DNA from: Faucicola sp032089155 | Lineage (GTDB): Bacteria > Pseudomonadota > Gammaproteobacteria > Pseudomonadales > Moraxellaceae | Length of the DNA: 12,277 bases | Assembly (NCBI GenBank): GCA_032089155.1 | Contig: DAMDEV010000072.1 | Span: 1 to 12,277 of the forward strand | Direction: 5' to 3' | Shown: piece by piece, positions 5,559 through 12,243 of the stretch | How the letters are laid out: every line of letters begins with the position of its first letter | Position numbering within the stretch: the stretch's first letter is position 1 | Notes under the pieces: generated by a model | Seen by the model: the letters and a program-made list of their open reading frames with translations, nothing else | Told to the model about the DNA's origin: nothing | Database searches by the model: none | Position numbers and translations under genes: made by a program

Positions 5559-8500
5559 ATGAGTACGAATTACAAACCTATCGCTGAGACCAATCACTTT
5601 ATCATTCTCGACAAATACACCAAAATCGAGCAGACAGGGGGCTATCAGACCGAAGCCGACCTAGAAAAAGAACTCATTGAAGACCTTATCAACCAAGGTT
5701 ATGAATACCGCAAAGACATCACCACCCACGACAAACTATTAGCCAACGCCCGTGAACAACTGCAAAAACTCAACAATCTCACCTTCAGCGATAGCGAATG
5801 GCAACGATTTTTGACCGATTACCTAGACCGCCCAAGCGATACTGTCATTGACAAAACCCGCAAAATCCATGATGACTTTGTGCATGATTTTACTTTTGAT
5901 GATAATCGACCCCGACAAAATATTTATTTACTCGATAAAAAAAATATCACCCGCAATTCACTACAAGTCATCGGACAGTTTAGCCAGACAGGCACGCACC
6001 GCAACCGCTATGACGTGACCATCTTGGTTAATGGCTTACCCTTGGTACAAATCGAACTTAAAAAACGGGGCGTCGCCATTCGAGAAGCCTTTAACCAAGT
6101 GCATCGCTATAGCAAAGAAAGTTTTAACAAAGACGAATCCCTGTATAAATACCTGCAAATTTTTGTCATCTCAAACGGCACGGATACCCGTTATTTTGCC
6201 AACACCACCAAACGCGATAAAAACAGCTTTGACTTTACCATGAACTGGGCAAGGTCGGACAATACGCTCATCAAGGATTTAAAAGACTTTACCGCCACAT
6301 TCTTTGAGAAGAAAACCTTACTCAATGTGCTACTGCATTACAGCGTGTTTGATGTCAGTAATACGTTATTGATAATGCGACCTTATCAAATTGCTGCCAC
6401 CGAGCGGATTTTGTGGAAAATCAACAGCTCGTGTCAAGCCAAAAACTGGAGCAACGACGAAAGTGGGGGCTATATCTGGCACACCACAGGCTCAGGCAAG
6501 ACATTGACCAGTTTTAAAGCGGCACGACTTGCTACTGCATTGCCGTTTATTGACAAGGTATTTTTCGTGGTTGATAGAAAAGATTTGGACTATCAAACCA
6601 TGAAAGAATATCGACGCTTTAGCCCCGATAGCGTAAACGGCTCGACCAGCACCGCCAAACTGAAAGAAAACTTGGCAAGCGATGATAATAAAATCGTGGT
6701 TACCACCATCCAAAAACTTAATAACTTGATGAAAAGCGAAGATAAATTGCCAATTTATGATAAGCAGGTGGTTTTTATCTTTGATGAATGTCATCGCTCG
6801 CAGTTTGGCGAAGCCCAAAAAAACCTGAAGCGTAAATTCAAAAAGTTTTATCAGTTTGGCTTTACAGGGACACCGATTTTTCCAGAAAATGCGTTGGGCT
6901 CAGAAACGACCGCCAGCGTTTTTGGGCGTGAATTGCACTCGTATGTGATTACCGATGCCATTCGTGATGAAAAAGTCCTAAAATTCAAAGTCGATTACAA
7001 CGATGTGCGTCCACAGTTTAAAGCCATCGAAAGAGAAAAAGACCTTGAAAAACTCACCGCTGCCGAAAATAAGCAGGCTTTGCAACACCCAGAACGCATC
7101 AAACAAATCGCCCAATATATCCTAAACAACTTCAAGCAAAAGACCCATCGCCTAAATGCGTCAAATAAGGGCTTTAACGCCATGTTTGCCGTCAGCAGTG
7201 TCGATAGTGCCAAATTGTATTACAACGCCTTTAAACAGCTCCACAGTGCCGTAAAAGGAGGCTTAGAACATCCCTTAAAGGTCGCTACCATCTTTTCTTA
7301 TACAGCGAATGAAGAACAAACGGCAGTGGGGGATATCGTTGATGAAACGTTTGAACCCAGCGCGATGGATGCCACTGCTAAAGAATTTCTTGATTTAGCC
7401 ATCAGCGACTATAACGCCCAGTTTAAAACCAACTATAGCACCGAAAGCAAATCCTTTGAAAATTACTATAAAGACCTATCCAAACGAGTCAAGGGCAAGG
7501 ATAGCGACAATAGATCATTACCAGAAGCAGAAAAAATTGATTTGTTAATCGTGGTTGGGATGTTTCTGACAGGCTTTGATGCTCCGACCCTAAACACGCT
7601 GTTTGTCGATAAAAACTTACGCTATCATGGTCTGATACAAGCGTATTCTCGTACTAATCGCATTTACGATGCCACCAAAACGTTTGGCAATATCGTGACT
7701 TTTCGTGACCTAGAGCAGGCGACTATCGATGCTATTACCCTGTTTGGCGATAAAAACACTAAAAACGTTGTTCTTGAAAAAAGCTATGACGAATATATGC
7801 AGGGTTACACCGACGTAAGCACAGGAGAAGCGTGCCGTGGCTACCTTGACGTAGTCGCTGAGCTTCAACAGCGTTTCCCAGACCCTGATAATATCGTCAC
7901 CGAGAAAGACAAAAGAGACTTTGCCAAACTATTCGGCGAATACCTACGAGCTGATAATATCCTACAAAACTATGACGAATTTGCAGGACTGCAAGCCCTT
8001 CAAACGCTAGATATAAATGATGCCGAAGCCGTTGAAACGTTTAAACAAACTTACTATCTTACTGATGATGATATTCAGACCATGCAATCTATCGAAATAC
8101 CATCAGCAAGGCTTATTCAAGATTATCGCTCCAGTTACAACGACATTCGAGATTGGATTCGTCGGCAAAAAGACGCTGATAACCAGAATAAAGCCACTAT
8201 TGATTGGGATGACGTAGTCTTTGAAGTCGATTTGCTCAAATCTCAGGAAATCAATCTGGACTATATTCTTGAGTTAATCTTTGAACACAACAAAAAAGTT
8301 AAAAGCAAAGCCGAATTGGTTGAAGAAATCCGCCGTGTTATTCGAGCCAGTATTGGCAACCGTGCTAAAGAAAGCCTAGTCGTGGATTTCATCAATCAGA
8401 CCAATTTAGATACTATCAAAGATAAAGCTAACATCATCGACGAATTTTTTAAATTCGCCCAAGCCGAACAACAAAAAGAGGCCCAAGCTCTCATTGATGA

Positions 8501-8705
8501 TGAAAATCTTAACGCAGACTCAGCAAAACGCTACATCTTAACGTCACTCAAACGTGAATATGCCAGTGAGAATGGTACTGAGCTCAATGATATCTTACCC
8601 AAAATGAGTCCGTTAAACCCTGAATACCTTACTAAGAAGCAAACTGTTTTCCAAAAAATAGCCAACTTTGTGGAAAAATTTAAAGGTGTTGGTGGTAGTC
8701 TTTAA
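5559..8705 (+). CDS. hsdR: Type I restriction endonuclease motor/nuclease subunit HsdR (EcoR124I-like, type IC)
   Basis: HsdR joins the HsdM2S methylase and translocates DNA using ATP from unmethylated targets. It then cuts at distance with its nuclease. The 1048 residues compare with about 1038 in EcoR124I. The nuclease domain carries the PD-(D/E)xK triad Asp152, Glu166, Lys168 (YDVTILVNGLPLVQIELKK). The superfamily 2 motor has Walker A TTGSGKT (309-315, Lys314), the DECH box (409-412), TGTP (436-439), a motif V region around GMFLTGFDAP (about 666-675) and motif VI QAYSRTNR (694-701). A helical C-terminal part like the EcoR124_C domain ends KFKGVGGSL. Agreement with EcoR124I, from memory, is very high throughout. 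The ATG at 5559 has only a weak AAAG ribosome binding site. It is separated from hsdS by the AT-rich array and probably has its own promoter there, so restriction can lag behind modification. It ends at a terminator (8733). The start of the gene is notably richer in C than G on the plus strand, unlike much of the upstream region. All motifs are intact. Confidence 0.98.
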   Translation: MSTNYKPIAETNHFIILDKYTKIEQTGGYQTEADLEKELIEDLINQGYEYRKDITTHDKLLANAREQLQKLNNLTFSDSEWQRFLTDYLDRPSDTVIDKTRKIHDDFVHDFTFDDNRPRQNIYLLDKKNITRNSLQVIGQFSQTGTHRNRYDVTILVNGLPLVQIELKKRGVAIREAFNQVHRYSKESFNKDESLYKYLQIFVISNGTDTRYFANTTKRDKNSFDFTMNWARSDNTLIKDLKDFTATFFEKKTLLNVLLHYSVFDVSNTLLIMRPYQIAATERILWKINSSCQAKNWSNDESGGYIWHTTGSGKTLTSFKAARLATALPFIDKVFFVVDRKDLDYQTMKEYRRFSPDSVNGSTSTAKLKENLASDDNKIVVTTIQKLNNLMKSEDKLPIYDKQVVFIFDECHRSQFGEAQKNLKRKFKKFYQFGFTGTPIFPENALGSETTASVFGRELHSYVITDAIRDEKVLKFKVDYNDVRPQFKAIEREKDLEKLTAAENKQALQHPERIKQIAQYILNNFKQKTHRLNASNKGFNAMFAVSSVDSAKLYYNAFKQLHSAVKGGLEHPLKVATIFSYTANEEQTAVGDIVDETFEPSAMDATAKEFLDLAISDYNAQFKTNYSTESKSFENYYKDLSKRVKGKDSDNRSLPEAEKIDLLIVVGMFLTGFDAPTLNTLFVDKNLRYHGLIQAYSRTNRIYDATKTFGNIVTFRDLEQATIDAITLFGDKNTKNVVLEKSYDEYMQGYTDVSTGEACRGYLDVVAELQQRFPDPDNIVTEKDKRDFAKLFGEYLRADNILQNYDEFAGLQALQTLDINDAEAVETFKQTYYLTDDDIQTMQSIEIPSARLIQDYRSSYNDIRDWIRRQKDADNQNKATIDWDDVVFEVDLLKSQEINLDYILELIFEHNKKVKSKAELVEEIRRVIRASIGNRAKESLVVDFINQTNLDTIKDKANIIDEFFKFAQAEQQKEAQALIDDENLNADSAKRYILTSLKREYASENGTELNDILPKMSPLNPEYLTKKQTVFQKIANFVEKFKGVGGSL

Positions 8706-8732
8706 CTGATGGATTCACTCTAGCTACAATAT

Positions 8733-8773
8733 ATAGCTCTAAATGCTCATAGGAATGCTTTAGAGCTATTTTT
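8733..8773 (+). terminator. Rho-independent-like terminator after hsdR
   Basis: An 11-bp perfect stem, ATAGCTCTAAA (8733-8743) with TTTAGAGCTAT (8759-8769), has a 15-nt loop and is followed by Ts. It starts 28 bp after the hsdR stop. The stem is not very GC-rich, but the position and tail fit a terminator isolating the restriction locus from the origin. Confidence 0.75.
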
Positions 8774-9042
8774 ATAGATACATACTACCCTATATACCTT
8801 TTTTCGATTTATAAGCCTATATGCTTTAGAATCAATTAGTAAATGCTATTCAATAGATTACTTTATTGGTAACTAAAAGTTTAGTGATTACGCCATGAAA
8901 TTAACGACATTACAAATCTTATTTAATAAACATTTATTCTTAAATTTTTTTTCAAAAAAAGTCTTTATTGTAATAATTGTAATATTATATATATTGTAGG
9001 AGCTCTCAACGCCTTATGTAGCAAGGCTTTTCGAGCCAATAC
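8774..9042. other. AT-rich non-coding leader to the origin, with a small GC-rich hairpin
   Basis: This stretch is AT-rich, has homopolymer runs near 8945-8960, and carries no convincing gene. It probably serves as the DNA-unwinding part of the origin. A short hairpin GCCTT (9011-9015) / AAGGC (9023-9027) followed by TTTT (9028-9031) could stop transcription entering the iterons. No good match to the DnaA box TTATNCACA was found. A 34-codon hydrophobic frame (8895-8999) exists but lacks a ribosome binding site. Confidence 0.45.
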
Positions 9043-9228
9043 ATGTACAACTCTTCTAGTTTATATGTACAACTCTTCTTGTATAGATGTACAACTCTTC
9101 TTATGATTTATCGCATAAGTGTACAACTCTTCTAGTTCTATGTACTCAATACATATATAGCTTAAATATTTGATTTTAAATATATTTAATATATGTACAA
9201 CTCTTCTTAATTTATGTACTAAATACAT
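9043..9228 (+). repeat. oriV: Plasmid replication origin iterons (five full, two degenerate)
   Basis: The 15-mer ATGTACAACTCTTCT occurs at 9043-9057, 9065-9079, 9087-9101 and 9193-9207, with one copy changed at its first base (GTG...) at 9119-9133. The first three are spaced exactly 22 bp apart, start to start, so they lie on nearly one face of the helix. After the fourth and fifth copies, 21 bp from their starts, come related sequences ATGTACTCAATACAT (9140-9154) and ATGTACTAAATACAT (9214-9228), each with ATGTA/TACAT inverted arms. Directly repeated sites just upstream of a Rep_3 gene are the standard binding sites for the initiator, used for both origin firing and copy control. The last sites, ending 31 bp before the rep start, probably also mediate rep autoregulation. 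Confidence 0.93.
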
Positions 9229-9259
9229 TTATGTATTGATTCCATAATCAGAAAAACGT

Positions 9260-10642
9260 ATGATTTCTTCTAAATTGGAAAAAACCTTTGTAGAGAATAT
9301 AAGCATGGAAAAATTTTTTGATAAAAAGCTAGAAACTGCTGATTTTTCAATTGTTAAACATAATACCTTAGTTGAATCAAGTTACGACTTGTCCCCTGTA
9401 CCCAATAATATTATGACGATTGCAATGACTAAAGCTCGTCAAACCAATATGTCGTCTGATTTATGGAATGGTGAAGTAGTTATTTCTGCCCAGGAATACG
9501 CCAATATTCACAAAGTATCATTGGATGATGCGTATAAAGTTCTGAAAAGAGCTGTGCTAGAACTTGAAGAAACCAAGATTATTTGTGATGCCTATTATGA
9601 TTTTTCTAATGGTGAAGTTGTGCCTGAGATTCCGCCTAATCTAACGGAGATTAGCTTTTTTTCTGATTCGATTTTGGCATCAAAACCTAAGCATGGTAAG
9701 TTCAGTAAAATGAAATTACACATTCGTTTGGTGCAAAAAATAGGTTACAGTGATACAGGCTCCTTCATCTATTTAAAGTTTAGTGATGATATTCTCCACC
9801 TAATCAAAAATGCGACCAATCCTGACGCTCTAGACTATACGCAATATGATTACGCCAATACGATAGAACTTAACACTACCCCTGCCAAACGGCTTTACGA
9901 ACTTGTATGCAAATGGCGAAAAGTGGGAAACTGTCGAAAGCAAGTGGATGAATGGAAGATTTTATTCGGCGTATTTGCCAAATATCCCAATGTGGCAGAA
10001 TTTAAGCGAAGAGTATTGCAACCCGCTATTAATCAAGTGAACGAGCAGGGTGAATTTAAATTGATATTAGAACAAGAAAAACTGGGGCGAGCTATTACCC
10101 ATTTCAATATCGTCATTGAAGAACAAATGGTGACTGAAAACCCTGTTCAATCCACAGAATTTTTTGCCAAAGCCAGTAATGTTAATTTATTTGAAAGCCT
10201 ATCTGAAACTGAACGCCAAACTGTTAAAGCAACGGCAGATAGATATATTGCCAAAAATCGGATAGATGAAGAAACGCACAAACGCAATATTTATAAAAAA
10301 GCCATTAATGAGCGTTGGGGGTTATTAGAAGTTGATGCTCAACAGCAGGAATATCAAAAACAGGCAGAAGAAGTTAAGAAGAAACTCGAAGCGGACCGAT
10401 TATCAAAATTGGAAAAACAACAAGAAATATTGAGAAAAGAACAAGAAAGCAAGCAATTTGTGCAGTTATTTGAAAGTCTTGATGTGGGTTTTCAAATAGA
10501 AGTTTTAGATAGGGTAAGAAACCTAATTGCTACGGAAGTACCTGTATTTTTGAAGATGTTTGACAAAGAGAATGACAAAAAATCGGCTCATACAGATATC
10601 AGATTTCGTAGTTATTTTAAAAGGATAATGGCAATTGAATAA
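9260..10642 (+). CDS. repB: Rep_3-family plasmid replication initiator (RepB-like) with long C-terminal extension
   Basis: The initiator binds the iterons immediately upstream and opens the origin for theta replication. Two winged-helix domains are visible. The first (about 33-165) starts with the family pattern KHNTLVESSYDLSPVPNNIM. The second (about 195-285) has TPAKRLYELVCKWRK and FKRRVLQPAINQVNEQGEF, matching the usual F-K-x-x-V-L-x-P-A-I-x-x-I-N motif. Family members are usually near 300-350 residues. This one has 460, with an extra tail that includes a charged coiled coil (about 360-400, EVKKKLEADRLSKLEKQQEI) and a compact end. ATG 9260 lacks a good ribosome binding site. An in-frame ATG at 9305 (Met16) is an alternative and would remove only residues before the first conserved block. 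Low initiator translation is common in copy-controlled replicons. Initiator identity is confident; the extension's job is unknown. Confidence 0.93.
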   Translation: MISSKLEKTFVENISMEKFFDKKLETADFSIVKHNTLVESSYDLSPVPNNIMTIAMTKARQTNMSSDLWNGEVVISAQEYANIHKVSLDDAYKVLKRAVLELEETKIICDAYYDFSNGEVVPEIPPNLTEISFFSDSILASKPKHGKFSKMKLHIRLVQKIGYSDTGSFIYLKFSDDILHLIKNATNPDALDYTQYDYANTIELNTTPAKRLYELVCKWRKVGNCRKQVDEWKILFGVFAKYPNVAEFKRRVLQPAINQVNEQGEFKLILEQEKLGRAITHFNIVIEEQMVTENPVQSTEFFAKASNVNLFESLSETERQTVKATADRYIAKNRIDEETHKRNIYKKAINERWGLLEVDAQQQEYQKQAEEVKKKLEADRLSKLEKQQEILRKEQESKQFVQLFESLDVGFQIEVLDRVRNLIATEVPVFLKMFDKENDKKSAHTDIRFRSYFKRIMAIE

Positions 10643-10656
10643 AATTCAAAAAGATC

Positions 10657-10699
10657 TTGAATATATAAAAATATACATATACAATTATGTGTATATATA
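10657..10699 (+). promoter_or_regulatory. parA promoter with overlapping dyad, candidate partition-protein operator/centromere
   Basis: TTGAAT (10657-10662), a 17-bp spacer and TACAAT (10680-10685) form a good sigma-70 promoter for the partition genes. The -10 is covered by a near-perfect dyad: TATACATATA (10672-10681), CAAT, TATGTGTATA (10686-10695), whose only imperfection is one G-T pair. TATACATATACAAT (10672) and TATGTGTATATATA (10686) are also two adjacent 14-bp units like those in the hsdS-hsdR spacer. In type Ib partition systems the small ribbon-helix-helix protein represses exactly such a site. Confidence 0.55.
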
Positions 10700-10720
10700 A
10701 ATAAGTATAGGTTTATCAGT

Positions 10721-11482
10721 ATGCCAAAAATTCTTACAGTCATTAATCAAAAAGGTGGAGTCGGTAAAACCACCACGGCACATGCTTTAGGTGCTTGGCT
10801 ACAAAATAAACAGAATAAAAAGGTGTTATTTATTGATTTAGACCAACAAGGCAATTTGACTTATGCAACCAATGCCAGTCATAGTGAAAATAACGCCCTA
10901 GGCTTATTGATTAATGCAAAACTAGATAAACAAGCTGTTCAAACGACGCCAACAAATTATCAAATTATTGCTTCTAGTCCTATGCTAGCGAATGTAGAAT
11001 CTATGCTAACGATGACTGGGAGGGAGTATCGATTGAAAGAGGCTTTGTCAGGGCTTCAAGGCTACGATTATATCGTAATGGATACACCACCAAGCTTAAA
11101 TATTTTAACAATTAATGCATTAACCGCTAGCAATTTTGCTTTAATTCCTGCTCAGGCAGATATTTTCAGCGTTCAAGGAATAACCCAGCTTGGGCAAACC
11201 ATTGATGCAGTTAAACGTTATACCAATAAAAATTTACAGGTTTTAGGCATTATATTAACTCGCTATAGTAATCGTAATATCTTAAGTCGCGATTTACAGC
11301 AAGTTATAGAAGATACAGCTAAAAGTATACATACAAAAACATACACACAAAATATTCGTGAAGCAATTGCTATTAAAGAAGCCCAGGCACTAAGACAAGA
11401 CATTTTTTCTTATGACGCAAAAGGCAATGCGACTCAAGATTATGGTAATTTATTTCAGGAAATTTGGCAGGAGATTCAATGA
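10721..11482 (+). CDS. parA: ParA-family partition ATPase (short, type Ib/Soj-ParF-like)
   Basis: This ATPase positions plasmid copies before division by ATP-dependent, non-specific DNA binding and interaction with a centromere-bound partner. At 253 residues it is the short class, with no N-terminal DNA-binding domain. The deviant Walker A box KGGVGKTT spans 11-18, with signature Lys11 and catalytic Lys16. The A' motif FIDLDQQGN (37-45) and Walker B YIVMDTPPS (117-125) follow. ALIPAQADIFSVQGI (140-154) matches the family's later conserved strand. It lies 78 bp after rep, under its own promoter, and its stop overlaps the start of the next gene (ATGA, 11479-11482), the normal layout for an ATPase and its small partner. 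The ribosome binding site is weak. The 3' part contains three consecutive 14-bp repeats at the DNA level (11312-11353). All nucleotide-binding motifs are intact. Confidence 0.95.
   Translation: MPKILTVINQKGGVGKTTTAHALGAWLQNKQNKKVLFIDLDQQGNLTYATNASHSENNALGLLINAKLDKQAVQTTPTNYQIIASSPMLANVESMLTMTGREYRLKEALSGLQGYDYIVMDTPPSLNILTINALTASNFALIPAQADIFSVQGITQLGQTIDAVKRYTNKNLQVLGIILTRYSNRNILSRDLQQVIEDTAKSIHTKTYTQNIREAIAIKEAQALRQDIFSYDAKGNATQDYGNLFQEIWQEIQ
11312..11353 (+). repeat. Three tandem 14-bp units inside parA, same family as the spacer array
   Basis: GATACAGCTAAAAG (11312), TATACATACAAAAA (11326) and CATACACACAAAAT (11340) are contiguous 14-mers. The last shares the 13-bp string ACATACACACAAA with the hsdS-hsdR spacer (11339-11351 versus 5312-5324). 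They encode a Thr/Lys-rich stretch of ParA. An intragenic cluster of the array motif is more than expected for coding DNA, but three units in AT-rich sequence could still arise by chance. Confidence 0.45.
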
Positions 11483-11814
11483 TGTCTACCAAGAAAAGTT
11501 TTAGCCATGCAAATCCAGCCATGTCATTTATCAGTAGCCCAATACTTGAGAACGAGCAGATCGAAGACCAGGAGTTAGAAACTAGGAATATTTCTCAAGA
11601 AGATCTACTCTTAAGTAAACATCAAAAAAATGAGTTTGATGTGCCAATGAAACGCAATCCTGAGTTTATTGAAGTCAAAAGCAAACGTTTACAATTATTA
11701 ATGCAACCATCTTTGCATTCAGCAATTAAAACGCTAGCTGATAAGGAAGAACTGAGCGTCAATGAAAAAATCCATAGTATTTTAAGAGATTACGTTGAAA
11801 AATCTAATATATAA
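11479..11814 (+). CDS. Small ParB/ParG-like partition partner with C-terminal ribbon-helix-helix-like domain
   Basis: The 111-residue protein has a low-complexity, Ser/Asn/Glu-rich N-terminal part (1-60), expected to be flexible. A C-terminal domain (about 67-106) reads KRLQLLMQPSLHSAIKTLAD and ELSVNEKIHSILRDYVE: a short strand followed by two helices with the S-V-N-E turn typical of Arc/MetJ-type ribbon-helix-helix proteins. In ParF/ParG-type systems such proteins bind the centromere, repress the par promoter and stimulate the ATPase through the flexible N terminus. I place the start at ATG 11479, which overlaps the parA stop, with AGGAG five bases upstream. ATG 11482, eight bases from the AGGAG, is an equally plausible start. 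A TTG at 11464 would be a longer but unlikely start. Role is supported by gene order; the fold is judged by eye. Confidence 0.78.
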   Translation: MMSTKKSFSHANPAMSFISSPILENEQIEDQELETRNISQEDLLLSKHQKNEFDVPMKRNPEFIEVKSKRLQLLMQPSLHSAIKTLADKEELSVNEKIHSILRDYVEKSNI

Positions 11815-11877
11815 AGTGCATGATAAAGATACTCATACTGTAATGTTTGATAGATCAGAGGGGTAAATTTAAGAAAA

Positions 11878-11898
11878 TTAGCCTAAGCTAAAAATTTT
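11878..11898 (+). terminator. Weak candidate terminator after the partition operon
   Basis: TTAGC (11878-11882) pairs with GCTAA (11887-11891), and the A-run before it and AAAATTTT after it could extend the stem. A second weak hairpin, TGATTTTT/AAAAATCA, lies at 11926-11945. Neither has a GC-rich stem, so only position favours them. Confidence 0.3.
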
Positions 11899-11983
11899 AC
11901 ATTACCTACGCTATGATAATCTTAGTGATTTTTATTAAAAAATCATCCATCCTAGCTACCTTACCTCTAATTAAACTAGGCTA

Positions 11984-12012
11984 ATGTCCATTTAGCAAAT
12001 TTAAATGGACAT
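11984..12012. repeat. 11-bp perfect inverted repeat at the start of the transposase-like remnant
   Basis: ATGTCCATTTA (11984-11994) is the exact reverse complement of TAAATGGACAT (12002-12012), with a 7-nt loop. It runs into the ATG at 12011. A hairpin over the start is common upstream of insertion-sequence transposase genes, where it limits translation or lies in the terminal region. I cannot name the element. Confidence 0.6.
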
Positions 12013-12106
12013 GAAGATGGCAATCAATAAATCCAAATATAATAGCTACAGTGACGACTTCAAAATCCTAAAAATCCGAGACATGTCTCGGATTTTTAAT
12101 ATATAG
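12011..12106 (+). pseudogene. N-terminal remnant resembling a transposase helix-turn-helix start
   Basis: From ATG 12011 (or 12017) the frame reads MAINKSKYNSYSDDFK and then changes to unrelated residues as it runs through a palindromic terminator, stopping at TAG 12104-12106. The Y-S-x-D/E-F-K pattern is the usual opening of many transposase helix-turn-helix domains (IS3 OrfA, IS630 and relatives). Only about 18 residues look genuine, so this is a broken element whose body was lost, probably by deletion or replacement at about 12065. The call rests on a short motif plus the upstream hairpin. Confidence 0.4.
12070..12097. terminator. Perfect 28-bp palindrome, bidirectional terminator
   Basis: AAAAATCCGAG (12070-12080), loop ACATGT, and CTCGGATTTTT (12087-12097) make an 11-bp stem with A- and T-runs on either side, so it can act in both directions. 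The loop bases are also self-complementary. It is the strongest terminator-like structure in the right end and lies inside the transposase remnant frame, showing that the frame is not a functional gene. Confidence 0.75.
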
Positions 12107-12207
12107 TGAATCCTAAATTATAATAAGCACCGCTTGCCCTGAGCTTGTCGAAGGGTAACGGTCGTTATGGTTCGACAGGCTCACCACGAACAACCTTGTT
12201 CACTATA
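12102..12207. mobile_element. 106-bp nested hairpin, REP/MITE-like element
   Basis: Three inverted repeats are nested. The outer is TATAGTGAA (12102-12110) with TTCACTATA (12199-12207). The middle is TGAGCTTGTCGAA (12140-12152) with TTCGACAGGCTCA (12171-12183), 12 Watson-Crick pairs plus one G-T. The inner is TAACG/CGTTA (12156-12160, 12163-12167). The TGTCGAA core matches widespread extragenic palindromes in proteobacterial genomes, from memory. The outer ends could be read as TA target duplications flanking TAGTGAA ends, as for Tc1/IS630-type MITEs. It has no coding capacity. Confidence 0.6.
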
Positions 12208-12243
12208 ATTCAGTTATGACTATAGATAACGTTAGGACACCGT

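Noticed and set aside
6492..6818. Minus-strand 108-codon frame inside hsdR
   Set aside because: It lies wholly within the motor domain coding sequence of HsdR (Walker A to DECH box) and shows no recognisable motif.
8895..8999. A 34-codon frame encoding a hydrophobic peptide (ending VFIVIIVILYIL), which could suggest a small membrane toxin
   Set aside because: No ribosome binding site precedes the ATG, the sequence is homopolymer-rich AT DNA next to the origin, and such hydrophobic short frames arise easily from T-rich sequence.
9043..9228. CRISPR-like array at the directly repeated 15-mers
   Set aside because: Repeats are too short and the intervals are only 7-60 bp. The position upstream of a Rep_3 gene explains them as iterons.
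11464..11478. Upstream TTG start for the small partition gene
   Set aside because: It would place the start inside parA upstream of the AGGAG ribosome binding site; ATG 11479 or 11482 sits correctly downstream of it and gives the usual ATGA overlap.
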